63,930 nucleotides of DNA, from positions 1 through 63,930 of the forward strand of contig CATPBN010000103.1 in assembly GCA_955652635.1 (NCBI GenBank), in the 5' to 3' direction. The stretch's first letter is position 1, and each line of letters starts with the position of its first letter. The notes under the pieces were generated by a model. It did no database searches. It saw only the letters and a program-made list of their open reading frames with translations, and was not told the DNA's origin. This stretch comes from an uncultured Gemmatimonadaceae bacterium. Lineage in GTDB: Bacteria > Gemmatimonadota > Gemmatimonadetes > Gemmatimonadales > Gemmatimonadaceae. The position numbers and the translations under genes were made by a program. Positions 26,236 to 34,700 of this stretch are shown piece after piece.

Positions 26236-26334
26236 CTGAGCTCCAGAAGTGCCGGGAAGGGAAGATGTTCACGGTCCGACATGCACCGCTCGGACTAGGG
26301 AATTAGCTTTCAAAATCACCACACGCAAGCAGAC

Positions 26335-27570
26335 GTGCCGACCGTAACGCGAAGACCAACGGTAACCGCAATCGTAGGTGACGTGCCCATTGGGTCCGCC
26401 TATCCGATCGCCGTGCAGTCGATGACCAACACCGACACTGCCGACGCCAGCGCTACAGCACTCCAGGTGGCGGAGCTTTCGCGCGCGGGAAGCAGGCTCG
26501 TGCGGATAACGGTCAACAACGACGAAGCCGCACAGGCGGTGCCGGAGATCGCGAGCAGACTTGCCGACATGGGTGTTTCCGTCCCGGTGATCGGGGACTT
26601 CCATTATAACGGCCATTTGCTCCTCGCCCGATATCCCGCCACGGCGCGAATTCTGGCGAAGTACCGAATCAATCCCGGAAATGTTGGCGGGAAACGTCGC
26701 GACGAGAATTTCAGGACGATCATCCAGATCGCGCTCGACAACGGCAAGCCCGTCAGGATCGGAGTCAATTGGGGATCGCTCGATCAGGATCTCCTGACAT
26801 CGCTGATGGATGCGAATGCCCAGAGCGCTGACCAGCGCACCGCGAAAGAAGTCTACATCGAGGCAATGATTCAGAGCGCTCTGCGCTCCGCTGTGATCGC
26901 GGAGGAAGTCGGACTCGGACACGACCGCATCATAATTTCGGCAAAGGTTTCGGGAGTGCAGGATTTGATCGAAGTGTATCGACAGTTGGCCGCTCGCTGC
27001 GAATACCCGCTGCATCTCGGACTCACCGAAGCCGGCCTTGGCTCAAAGGGAATCGTTGCCAGCACTGCGGCTCTTTCGATCCTCTTGTCCGACGGTATCG
27101 GCGACACCATTCGGGTTTCTCTGACGCCGCGTCCTGGGGGAGACCGCGCCGAAGAGGTTCGCGTCGCTCAACAGATTCTTCAGTCACTGGAGCTCCAGAA
27201 CTTCAATCCTCAGGTGACTGCCTGTCCGGGCTGCGGCCGCACAACATCGACATTTTTCCAGCACATGGCCGAGGACATCCAGACCTACTTACGGGAGCAG
27301 ATGCCGGCGTGGCGGAAGCGGTATCCCGGCGTGATCGACATGAAGGTCGCGGTGATGGGGTGCGTTGTAAACGGGCCTGGTGAGTCGAAGCACGCGAACA
27401 TTGGCATCTCGCTTCCGGGGACCTTCGAGGAGCCCAAGGCTCCGGTCTACGTCGATGGCAAGCTCATGATCACGCTAAAGGGCGAGACGATCGTTCCGGA
27501 ATTTCTGAAGATACTCGACGAATACGTGGAAAAAACCTACGGCAGGACAGCCGCTCCGATTACGGCCTAG
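26335..27570 (+). CDS. ispG: 4-hydroxy-3-methylbut-2-enyl diphosphate synthase
   Basis: 411 residues, [4Fe-4S] enzyme of the MEP isoprenoid pathway that converts methylerythritol cyclodiphosphate to HMBPP. The N-terminal TIM barrel is clear (PIAVQSMTNTDTAD, NPGNVGGKRRDENF), and the C-terminal cluster domain has cysteines in TACPGCGRTT and MGCVVNGPGES, with Glu as fourth ligand. Length is typical of the bacterial one-barrel form. The GTG start at 26335 lacks a strong ribosome binding site. Its 3' end overlaps the convergent HD gene by 11 bp. Other MEP genes are not in the window. Confidence 0.95.
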   Translation: MPTVTRRPTVTAIVGDVPIGSAYPIAVQSMTNTDTADASATALQVAELSRAGSRLVRITVNNDEAAQAVPEIASRLADMGVSVPVIGDFHYNGHLLLARYPATARILAKYRINPGNVGGKRRDENFRTIIQIALDNGKPVRIGVNWGSLDQDLLTSLMDANAQSADQRTAKEVYIEAMIQSALRSAVIAEEVGLGHDRIIISAKVSGVQDLIEVYRQLAARCEYPLHLGLTEAGLGSKGIVASTAALSILLSDGIGDTIRVSLTPRPGGDRAEEVRVAQQILQSLELQNFNPQVTACPGCGRTTSTFFQHMAEDIQTYLREQMPAWRKRYPGVIDMKVAVMGCVVNGPGESKHANIGISLPGTFEEPKAPVYVDGKLMITLKGETIVPEFLKILDEYVEKTYGRTAAPITA

Positions 27571-28183
27571 CCGCTGGGCCAGCGAGCTCGAGAAGCTCCG
27601 CCGAAACCTGTCCCAGCTCCGTCATGATCGGAGCGCTGAAGCCCACTTCGCGAAGCCTGTCGTAAACTTGCCTGTACCAGCGAGCCGTCCCCAATTTCCC
27701 GCCGCCAAACCGGTTCCAGATTGTCTCAGGGTCGACCGTTCTGCGCAAATCTGCAACGATCGACGACGCATTGTGAATCTTGTCCGCGGCGCAGACCCAG
27801 CGCGCCTCTTCACTGGCTGTCGCCAGTCGTTCCAGGTAATCGGCCTTGCGATCATCACCTGAAAGATCCACTCCGTCATCGTCAATTTTTCGATACGTGA
27901 TGGCTAGGACTGCATCCAGCACCTTCGTGCCGAATTTGTCCCCGATGCGTTGCTCCAGCATCTCTTGTGTGTATCCATCTCGAACGCAGTCTTCGACGAC
28001 ATCGTGGAGAATTCCAGCTACGACGGTGTCGTTGTCGCGCCCGTATCGCGTAAGGATTATTGCTACGTTCGCGGGATGGGTCAGGTAGGGAAGCTTTGTT
28101 CCCTTTCGCACCTGCCGGTCGTGATGTTTGGCCGCGAAGGCGAGCGCGTGGTTGATGACGTCCGAATAACCGGCGGCTATCAT
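27560..28183 (-). CDS. Small HD-domain hydrolase, SpoT/Mesh1-like
   Basis: 207 residues made only of an HD phosphohydrolase domain. The SpoT/Mesh1 pattern is visible: RKGTKLPYLTHPANVA, the metal pair in GILHDVVED, VLDAVLAITYRK and CAADKIHNASS. There is no synthetase, TGS or ACT domain, so it could be a stand-alone (p)ppGpp hydrolase or act on another nucleotide such as NADPH, as Mesh1 does. It overlaps the upstream fRMsr gene by 4 nt (ATGA), implying coupled expression, and the convergent ispG by 11 bp. Substrate is inference. Confidence 0.8.
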   Translation of the reverse strand: MIAAGYSDVINHALAFAAKHHDRQVRKGTKLPYLTHPANVAIILTRYGRDNDTVVAGILHDVVEDCVRDGYTQEMLEQRIGDKFGTKVLDAVLAITYRKIDDDGVDLSGDDRKADYLERLATASEEARWVCAADKIHNASSIVADLRRTVDPETIWNRFGGGKLGTARWYRQVYDRLREVGFSAPIMTELGQVSAELLELAGPAARP

Positions 28184-28674
28184 TGCTTCACGATCACAAA
28201 CCAGGACACGAGCTGCTCCAGTCCGCGTTGGTCTTCTTCGTTGAACGCATCGAGTTGGCCGGAATCTACGTCGAGAACAGCGAGTAGATCACCCCGTGAC
28301 CCAAGAACCGGTACGACGATCTCGGAGCGCGAGCGCGCATCGCAGGTTATGTGGCCGGGATACTTGGCGACGTCGGGAACGATCACACTCCTCATTTCGG
28401 CCGCGGCGGTGCCGCAAACTCCGCGACCGAAGGCAATCTCGAGACAGCCTAGTGATCCCTGGTATGGCCCAACACGTAGTAGCACTCCCGGCTCTGCAAC
28501 CCGATAAAAACCAGTCCAAAGATGGCCGAATGCATGATGGACAAGCGCGGCAATTGTCGCCATTGCCGCAATCGGGTCGGAGACGCCATCGAGGATCGCC
28601 TCACAATGTCCCTGCAGCTCCTTGTAGGCTCGAGCCTTGGGAACCCCTCTTAGATCGGGAATTGTTTCCGCCAT
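28180..28674 (-). CDS. msrC: Free methionine-(R)-sulfoxide reductase
   Basis: 164 residues, a single GAF-fold enzyme that reduces free Met-R-sulfoxide using thioredoxin. The three conserved cysteines are at 77, 87 and 111, with the same 10- and 24-residue spacing as in the Escherichia coli enzyme (GCLEIAFGRGVCGTA and HITCDARSRSEIVVP). Cytosolic; part of the oxidative-damage response. It starts 8 bp after the Wzz/BY-kinase-like gene stop and overlaps the HD gene by 4 nt, so the three may form one transcript. Confidence 0.92.
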   Translation of the reverse strand: MAETIPDLRGVPKARAYKELQGHCEAILDGVSDPIAAMATIAALVHHAFGHLWTGFYRVAEPGVLLRVGPYQGSLGCLEIAFGRGVCGTAAAEMRSVIVPDVAKYPGHITCDARSRSEIVVPVLGSRGDLLAVLDVDSGQLDAFNEEDQRGLEQLVSWFVIVKQ

Positions 28675-28681
28675 TTACCGG

Positions 28682-30406
28682 CTAGCGCGCCGTCGCAAGC
28701 TCTGGCTGGAATGTTTCTGATTGTCGCGTTGACCCAAGCATTTCCTCACGGGTTTCCAGTTGCGGCATCTCTGCATCCCAGAGCACAAGGCCGTGGATGC
28801 GCATATCCGCACCCCGCAGCGAGTCCACGGCTGTCTTCAAACCTCCAACCGTCGTATGCGCGATTCTCGCGCAGAGGATTACGTCGGGCGCTGGTATGAT
28901 GCTGCTTGCACTTCTTTGCACGTAGCTGGTGGGGGCGGCGATGATGATGAAATCGTAGCGTCGCTGCATGCGAGCGAGCTCTTTCTTGACTTCTTCGACC
29001 ACGTTGGTCTCTGGCAAACCCGAGCGTCGGGTTCCGCTCGGAAGCACGTCGAGGGGTCTGTCGCGGCCAATCGTGGTCGGTACAATGGCCTCAGGCCAGG
29101 TTGAACTGCCAGTGATGATTCCGGAAAGGCCGGGGTCTGGCCTGATTCGCAACACGCTCGCGACGCTACAGGTGGTCGGATCAACGTCGACGAGCAGGGT
29201 GCTCCTCGCCTCGTAGGCAGCAGATGCAGCCAGGTTGGCTGCAACCGTCGCCACAATCCCTGGGTCATCGCCCGTTATCGTAACTATGGGAACGCTTGCC
29301 TCCACCGAGGCAATGTGGAGGTATAAAGTCCGGTAGCTCTCGGATACCACATCGATCAACGGTGGCGCTTCGACATCTGCTTGGCGCCGACTTCGCTCTA
29401 CCACGACCTCGGGCGGTCTGATCACCGTGAGCACGCGTGCTCCGCTGACCTGCTCTGCTTCACGCGCGTCAGCAATGTGCGGCCGCTTGAGCTCCGTCCC
29501 GAAAGAGGCGGCGAATCCAACCGCCAGTGCGAGCACGACCGCCGCAGCCAGCATCGCCCAGGGTGGAGCACCAACATTGGAAAGCTCACGCGCGCGTGCT
29601 GATTCGCGATCGATGCGCGAGTTCTTGCTGCTGATCTGATCTACTTGTCGGGCGGCTGCGGCGTAGCTCTGCTGGGCCGTCACACGCTGGCCAAGGAGCT
29701 TCGTGGTGTCCACCGTAAGGGTGGGCTTCACCACCGGTGCTGGAGTCGGCCGGATCAATGCCAGCTTCCCTCTGATCTCACCCCTCTTTGCATCCGCAAC
29801 TGCCTGTATCGAACGACCGATTGCGTTAGCCCTCGACGTCAGTGCCAGATACACTGGGTCTACCGTGCCAACGGCTCCAAACGCGTTTCGATCGCGCTCG
29901 ATGCCTGCAAGCGAGTCGAGAAGCACTCTGACCTTGGGATCCGCAGCCACCTCGGGTGACGCGGCCAGAGCCCGGTAGGAGGTGGGAAGGGGAGCGTTTT
30001 CGGCGCGATCTATCAACCGATTGAGTCTCGCGAGCTCTAAGCCGAGTGAATCCCGCTGCGCGCGCACAGCCGGAGGGAAGGTATCGACGACCGGCGCCGG
30101 AACAGGATTGGCCGCACGACGTGCGGCATCCAACGCTGAATCGACCGCCGTTACCTCTGCCAGGTATCGATCCCTCGCTGCGACGGCGGGTGATGAATCG
30201 TTCTTGGCCTCGATCTGTGCCGCCACTGCCAATGCCTTTCGCGATGCATTCCTCGGCACGAGCACGAATGCTATCAGCGCGGCGATGAATACGACTCCTC
30301 CTACGATCCCGAAGACGACGACTCGGCGCAGTGCATTTCTCGCACGTGCCGCCATCCAGAGATAGGCTGAGCCTCCGCTCATCCGTGCAATGCTATGAAC
30401 GTTCAT
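28682..30406 (-). CDS. Wzz/BY-kinase-like polysaccharide protein with degenerate Walker A
   Basis: 574 residues: cytoplasmic N-terminus, membrane helix (about 30-50), a periplasmic coiled-coil-rich segment (60-280), a second helix (286-302), then a CpsD/Wzc-like cytoplasmic domain. This is the layout of bacterial tyrosine-kinase co-polymerases for exopolysaccharide. The P-loop should read GEGKST but is GDDPGIVAT (residues 379-387), without the Lys or Ser/Thr that bind phosphate. The Walker A' strand LLVDVDP is kept. There is no C-terminal tyrosine cluster. It is therefore probably a non-catalytic chain-length regulator. No other polysaccharide genes are in the window. Confidence 0.75.
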   Translation of the reverse strand: MNVHSIARMSGGSAYLWMAARARNALRRVVVFGIVGGVVFIAALIAFVLVPRNASRKALAVAAQIEAKNDSSPAVAARDRYLAEVTAVDSALDAARRAANPVPAPVVDTFPPAVRAQRDSLGLELARLNRLIDRAENAPLPTSYRALAASPEVAADPKVRVLLDSLAGIERDRNAFGAVGTVDPVYLALTSRANAIGRSIQAVADAKRGEIRGKLALIRPTPAPVVKPTLTVDTTKLLGQRVTAQQSYAAAARQVDQISSKNSRIDRESARARELSNVGAPPWAMLAAAVVLALAVGFAASFGTELKRPHIADAREAEQVSGARVLTVIRPPEVVVERSRRQADVEAPPLIDVVSESYRTLYLHIASVEASVPIVTITGDDPGIVATVAANLAASAAYEARSTLLVDVDPTTCSVASVLRIRPDPGLSGIITGSSTWPEAIVPTTIGRDRPLDVLPSGTRRSGLPETNVVEEVKKELARMQRRYDFIIIAAPTSYVQRSASSIIPAPDVILCARIAHTTVGGLKTAVDSLRGADMRIHGLVLWDAEMPQLETREEMLGSTRQSETFQPELATAR

Positions 30407-30539
30407 GATTCAAAGATTCACGGAATAAGGTGCAACGACAGTCCGATCTAGCTTGACGCCTGGGCGGTGCTAAGGAACCCGCACGGTAGTCTATTCGACA
30501 ATACAATCTAAGCGCCGTCCGAGAAGCGGAGAATGACAT

Positions 30540-30569
30540 AAAAAACGGCGGAGGCTTTCGCCCCCGCCG
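30540..30569 (-). terminator. Rho-independent terminator of the cupredoxin gene
   Basis: GC-rich hairpin at 30546-30569 (arms CGGCGGAGGC and GCCCCCGCCG, 4-nt loop, one mismatch) followed, reading leftward, by six T's. It lies 24 bp past the stop of the minus-strand cupredoxin gene. Confidence 0.88.
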
Positions 30570-30592
30570 GGTCTTCCGTCAAAGCTGGAAAA

Positions 30593-31126
30593 CTATTGAA
30601 CCGTGATCACGCCCTTCATGCCAAGCGCGAGGTGCGGAGTGCAGTGATAGGGATACACGCCGGGCTTGATCTTCCCGAAGGAAACTGTGACGGACTCCCC
30701 CGGATTAGTCTTCAAGGCGCTGGAGAGCTCTCCCATCTTGTCGGTGCCCATGTTCGCATCGAGCTGAGCTCTGACATCGGCCGGGATTGTCGCCGGGTCA
30801 AAGGCGACGTTGTGCGGGCCGCCAGTCACGACTACGAACTTAGCGGCATCGCCTGCCTTGACCGTGAAATTCGCGGGCTCGAAGCGGTAGCCTTTCGCGT
30901 CGCCGACCATCTTCACTTCGTGACTGGCGCCCGTTACCGGGGCCGCGGCCACTGACCCTGGGGCTGTCCCGCCAGGTGTGGTGGTAGTGCTAGCAGTGGT
31001 AGTAGAGGCCGATGAAGTCGACGTATCGACTGCAACGTGCGTCGTGTCGGCGGGCTTCTTTTCTCCGCCTGCGCAAGCGCCAAGCGTAATTACTCCAACA
31101 GCAACCGCGAATCCATAGAACCGCAT
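30593..31126 (-). CDS. Cupredoxin (plastocyanin-like) lipoprotein
   Basis: 177 residues. A signal peptide with lipobox (VITLGAC) is followed by a Thr/Ser/Ala-rich linker (about 25-65), then a blue-copper fold. Type 1 copper ligands are visible: His in VVTGGPHNVAF and Cys-His-Met in YHCTPHLALGMKG. It probably shuttles electrons in the periplasm while anchored to a membrane. The redox partner is not encoded nearby. It has its own terminator, and its promoter region carries a CRP-consensus palindrome 66 bp upstream of the start. Confidence 0.92.
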   Translation of the reverse strand: MRFYGFAVAVGVITLGACAGGEKKPADTTHVAVDTSTSSASTTTASTTTTPGGTAPGSVAAAPVTGASHEVKMVGDAKGYRFEPANFTVKAGDAAKFVVVTGGPHNVAFDPATIPADVRAQLDANMGTDKMGELSSALKTNPGESVTVSFGKIKPGVYPYHCTPHLALGMKGVITVQ

Positions 31127-31192
31127 CGTTTAAGGCCTCCCAGAGCCGTACGCTAGTGCATAAATAACATTAGACTTCATTACTACAGAGAT

Positions 31193-31208
31193 TGTGAATT
31201 TATTCACA
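31193..31208. promoter_or_regulatory. CRP-consensus palindrome between cupredoxin and hisA
   Basis: TGTGA-N6-TCACA, identical to the CRP consensus half-sites and with symmetric outer T/A bases (31192-31209). It lies in the 155-bp gap between the divergent cupredoxin and hisA genes, about 66 and 73 bp from their starts. A Crp/Fnr regulator with a CRP-like TRES helix is encoded at 12227-12988. Confidence 0.6.
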
Positions 31209-31281
31209 AGCCCCCTGACATGCAAATCTTCCGTACGCCCACGCTAGTCACGATTCGTGCCTTGAACGTTAGCTACGCCGG

Positions 31282-31995
31282 ATGATCGCAATTCCCGCAC
31301 TCGACTTGAGAGATGCGGCCTGCGTCCAGCTCGCTGCCGACTCGTACGACAAGGAGTTATTGCGCATTCCAGATCCTGTTGGCGTAGCCCGCGCTTGGAG
31401 ACAGTATGGATTCCATCATCTTCACGTTGTTGATCTTGATGGAGTCGCTGGGCGAGGGCAAAACACGGCGGAAATTCACTCAATTCTCGCCGCCACGGAT
31501 GCGGAAGTTCAGGTCGGGGGAGGAATCAGAAGTCAGACGTCGATTGATCAGTTGCTGAACGACGGCGCGCAGCGCGTCGTGATCGGAACCCGAGCGCTCG
31601 AAGACCCTGACTGGCTCATCGATATGAGCACGGCTTTCCCTGGGTGCATTGTCGTCGCTGCTGATGTCCGCGACCGCAGGATCCTTTCCCATGGCTGGAC
31701 TCGTACGCACTCGAAGCTGGTGCTCGACCTGATTGAAGAGCTCAATGGCCTGCCTCTCGCCGGCGTACTGGTAACCGCGGTACATCGCGAGGCAGCGATG
31801 CGAGGAACGGATCTGCCACTGATGGAAGATGTCGCTGAAGCCGCAGAATTTCCGGTTTTCGCTTCCGGCGGCCTGGGAAGCCTCAACGATCTTCGTGCAC
31901 TGGAGGATCGGGGCGTCGCTGCCGCGATAATCGGGATGGCCCTCTACAGCGGCGCGATGGATCCTCGTGTCGTGGCCGAGGAGTTCGCGGAGTAG
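31282..31995 (+). CDS. hisA: HisA-type phosphoribosyl isomerase
   Basis: 237 residues, TIM barrel of the HisA/HisF family. IPALDLRDAACVQLA carries the first catalytic Asp, VQVGGGIRSQTSI and VIGTRALEDP bind phosphate, ADVRDRRIL has the second catalytic Asp, and FASGGLGSLNDL closes the second phosphate site. HisA opens and isomerises the ProFAR ring in histidine synthesis. The sequence departs from the usual DLxxGxCVRLxQGDY form (AACVQLAADSYD), so some drift or a PriA-like role is possible. No other his gene is in the window. Start ATG lacks a clear ribosome binding site. Confidence 0.82.
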   Translation: MIAIPALDLRDAACVQLAADSYDKELLRIPDPVGVARAWRQYGFHHLHVVDLDGVAGRGQNTAEIHSILAATDAEVQVGGGIRSQTSIDQLLNDGAQRVVIGTRALEDPDWLIDMSTAFPGCIVVAADVRDRRILSHGWTRTHSKLVLDLIEELNGLPLAGVLVTAVHREAAMRGTDLPLMEDVAEAAEFPVFASGGLGSLNDLRALEDRGVAAAIIGMALYSGAMDPRVVAEEFAE

Positions 31996-32037
31996 CCGGT
32001 CACTTGGTCGCTTGTGCTCACCGCAATCCTATCCTCA

Positions 32038-33300
32038 CTAGAATAGGCTGATAGTCCGCGGGTTCAGCTTCGATGGATCACCCACGTACGCGAAGCGGAA
32101 GCCTTTCATGTACTTCCTCGCTACCCGTTGAACCGCTTCCGGTGTAACGCTCTTCAACTCGTCGACGAAGCGCTCGGCTTCGCGGTAATCTCCCCCGTAC
32201 AGCTGCGACCGGGCCAGAAAGTCAGCCTGGGCCGCGTTTGTTTCGTTGTCCAGAAAGTATTCGGTGATGAATTGCTCTTCGAGCTGTTTCAGTCCTGCAG
32301 GGTCGAGCATGCCCTGTTGGAGATCTACAATCGCGGCTCGCATCAGCCTGAGCGCAGTATCGGGCGAAACCGTCGTGACGTAGAGCCCGCCTAACGTCGC
32401 GGCCCGATCCACGAAAGGCGCGTGAACATCGTAGGTAAGATTCTGGCGTGTTCGAATCTCGGCGAACATGCGCCCGGTGAGGACAGAAGTCGCCACTCTG
32501 AGGGCCTGATAGTCCTCCCCTTTTGCCAGTGGCCCACTGTAATAGCCAAGTATGTAGTTGGTGGGCAGCTGTCGGCGCGCGATGACAACCGCCGTTGGGG
32601 ATTCCGGAACCCGGGGTGGGGCAGTCCACTCATAGCCTCCACGCGGAAGCTGCCCTATCGACTTGTTCACCAGTCGCTCGATGTGAGCGCGGTCGATGTT
32701 GCCTACGACAACGAGCAGCATTCGCGATGTGACGAACTGTGTGCGCTGATAATCACGGAGCGCTGCCGAGTCTATCGCCTGAATTGACTTTTCGTTTCCG
32801 CCTACCGAAACCGAATATGGATGACCGATGAACGTGATGCTGTCGGCAAGAAGGTCAGCGAGTGCATCGGGATCGTCTCGCCGCTGCCTGATTCCGGAAA
32901 GGTATTGGGCTTTGACGACGCTTATCTCCGATTTCGCGAGCGTCGGATGCGCCACTCTGTCCGCGAAGATAGACCATGTAGAGTCGAAAACCTGGGTACT
33001 TGACCGAATTCCGAACATTGTCCAGTCGGCGCTTGGGGTCACGACGATCTCACTGCCAAGCTTTGCCATCGCGCGACGCAGCGCATTTTTTGGGTACTGG
33101 CGCGTGCCTCGCTCCGAAACATCGAGAAGGATCGGCTCGATCCCGGCGTTAGCATCGGTGACCTGCCGAGCACCGCCCAGAAGATAGAGGTTCGCTTCGA
33201 CGACATTGTTCCCGCTATTCTGGCGAAGAATCACGTGCACGCCGGATACATCGAAGCTGGTGGTCAGCGCGGTGATTGCGAGAGCAATCGAAAGCAGCAT
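32038..33300 (-). CDS. M16-family peptidase, non-catalytic subunit
   Basis: 420 residues with a signal peptide (MLLSIALAITALTTS). Two M16 (insulinase-like) domains are recognisable (SGVHVILRQNSGNNVVEANLYLLGGARQV; TRQNLTYDVHAPFV), but the zinc motif HxxEH is absent. M16 pairs often combine one active and one inactive chain that together form the cavity. The ATG overlaps the stop of the active subunit gene (TAATG), so the two are translationally coupled. Expected in the periplasm. The C-terminal R-x-Y-like segment TRQNLTYDV is the normal substrate-binding side. Confidence 0.85.
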   Translation of the reverse strand: MLLSIALAITALTTSFDVSGVHVILRQNSGNNVVEANLYLLGGARQVTDANAGIEPILLDVSERGTRQYPKNALRRAMAKLGSEIVVTPSADWTMFGIRSSTQVFDSTWSIFADRVAHPTLAKSEISVVKAQYLSGIRQRRDDPDALADLLADSITFIGHPYSVSVGGNEKSIQAIDSAALRDYQRTQFVTSRMLLVVVGNIDRAHIERLVNKSIGQLPRGGYEWTAPPRVPESPTAVVIARRQLPTNYILGYYSGPLAKGEDYQALRVATSVLTGRMFAEIRTRQNLTYDVHAPFVDRAATLGGLYVTTVSPDTALRLMRAAIVDLQQGMLDPAGLKQLEEQFITEYFLDNETNAAQADFLARSQLYGGDYREAERFVDELKSVTPEAVQRVARKYMKGFRFAYVGDPSKLNPRTISLF

Positions 33301-34700
33301 TAGCGCGCCCCTGCCGTCACGAGATCTGCTGGAACAAGTTTCAGCGATTGTCGTGCGTCCGCTGGGATCAAGACTCCCGCGATGTGCGGCTTACTGACGA
33401 TGTATTTGCGTGCGTACGCACGTAAGTCGTCCAGTGATTGTTGTGCCATGTAGTCAACGTATCCCATGTAGTATTCGAGGCTCGCCACACTCCACCAAAA
33501 ACCCAGTGTGTGGGCAAATCCGGAAGCGCGCTCCCGGTCGAAGGCCGACGTAACGGCTCGATGCGCTTTCACCGCTTCCAGCTCATCCGACGTGAAGTAC
33601 CCGGGCGTGTCAAATTTGGCGATCTCGCCGTAGAGCGCTGTCACCGCTTGGCGGAGTTGCTCTGCCGATGTCTGGCCGCTGATCGTAATTGGGCCAGTAT
33701 GATTCAACGTGTAGTAGTTGACTCCAACGGCCTGCCACAGACCGCTATCGACGAGCTTCTGCTGAAACTGTGATTGCGGATCGTTGAGTACGTCCGAAAA
33801 TACATCTGCTGCGTAGGTCGACTTCGGATCCTGTCCAACGCTCGGACCCTGCCATTGTATCTGAACCGTCACCGCTCCCACTGGGGCTTCGACGATGAGC
33901 GCTTCACTTTTCTGAAGGGGCGGAATCGCTGGAATTGGATCGGCCGCAAAAGGGTCGGCACCGCGATTCCATTGACCCAGTTCTCGTTCGGCCAGGGCAA
34001 AAACGGTCGCCGGATTGACGTCACCGGCAACGATCAGGGCCGAATTGTTGGGAACGTAGTACTTGTTTTGAATCGTCCGCATCTTTTCCGGCGTGGTGGT
34101 CGAAACGATCTGCCGGTCACCGATGACATCCTTTCTGCTGAAGTTGCCCGGATACAGTTTCGCGGTTATTTGACGATCGAGAGCGAAAAAAGGGCTCGAC
34201 TCGTTTCTGTCGTACTCCCCGATAACTACCTGGCGCTCACGCTCCAGTTCGTCAGACCTGAATAGAGGGCCCCGAATCGCTGAAGCTAGAAGTTGAATAC
34301 CATCTGCGAGCTTTTCGGTAGGGACCGTCATGAAATAGTTGACGCGTTCTTCCGATGTCGTCGCGTTGAACACGGATCCCAGATCCGAGGCTCGATCCCA
34401 GAACTGGTTGGGCTCGGGATACTTCGAATCCGCGCGGAAGAACATGTGCTCGTACATGTGAGCCAGTCCTTCAAACTCCGGGGTCTGTGTAAACGACCCG
34501 TTCTTTACATCGATCTCGATCGTCGCTAACGGAACGCCGTGGTTCTCAACAACGATTATCTCGAGGCCGTTCCCGAGAACTTTGCGCTGAATGATCTTCT
34601 CCAGCTCCGCCCTTTGCGCCGTGGCCTCCATGGGCAGAAGCGCGGACAGAAAAAGCGCGAGAGTAGCGCAGTGACGCAGGACACCTTTTCTTTCGGACAT
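33300..34700 (-). CDS. M16-family zinc peptidase, catalytic subunit
   Basis: 466 residues, signal peptide MSERKGVLRHCATLALFLSALLPMEATAQ written here as its start and end only: MSERKGVLRH to PMEATAQ. The inverted zinc motif HMYEH is in GLAHMYEHMFF, with the distal Glu further on, so this is the active chain of the pair. Degrades peptides outside the cytoplasm, probably as a heterodimer with the following gene. Its ATG shares the CATG tetranucleotide with the divergent murB start, so its promoter must lie inside murB. No alternative start keeps the signal peptide. Confidence 0.88.
   Translation of the reverse strand: MSERKGVLRHCATLALFLSALLPMEATAQRAELEKIIQRKVLGNGLEIIVVENHGVPLATIEIDVKNGSFTQTPEFEGLAHMYEHMFFRADSKYPEPNQFWDRASDLGSVFNATTSEERVNYFMTVPTEKLADGIQLLASAIRGPLFRSDELERERQVVIGEYDRNESSPFFALDRQITAKLYPGNFSRKDVIGDRQIVSTTTPEKMRTIQNKYYVPNNSALIVAGDVNPATVFALAERELGQWNRGADPFAADPIPAIPPLQKSEALIVEAPVGAVTVQIQWQGPSVGQDPKSTYAADVFSDVLNDPQSQFQQKLVDSGLWQAVGVNYYTLNHTGPITISGQTSAEQLRQAVTALYGEIAKFDTPGYFTSDELEAVKAHRAVTSAFDRERASGFAHTLGFWWSVASLEYYMGYVDYMAQQSLDDLRAYARKYIVSKPHIAGVLIPADARQSLKLVPADLVTAGAR

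Noticed and set aside
26269..27015. 248-codon open frame opposite ispG
   Set aside because: Lies entirely antisense to a strongly conserved ispG; composition looks like a codon shadow.
31157..31172. TGCATAAATAACATTA resembling part of the argC operator
   Set aside because: Shared AT-rich 10-mer only; lacks the inverted-repeat partner, so it is not called an ARG box. It may just be a promoter element.
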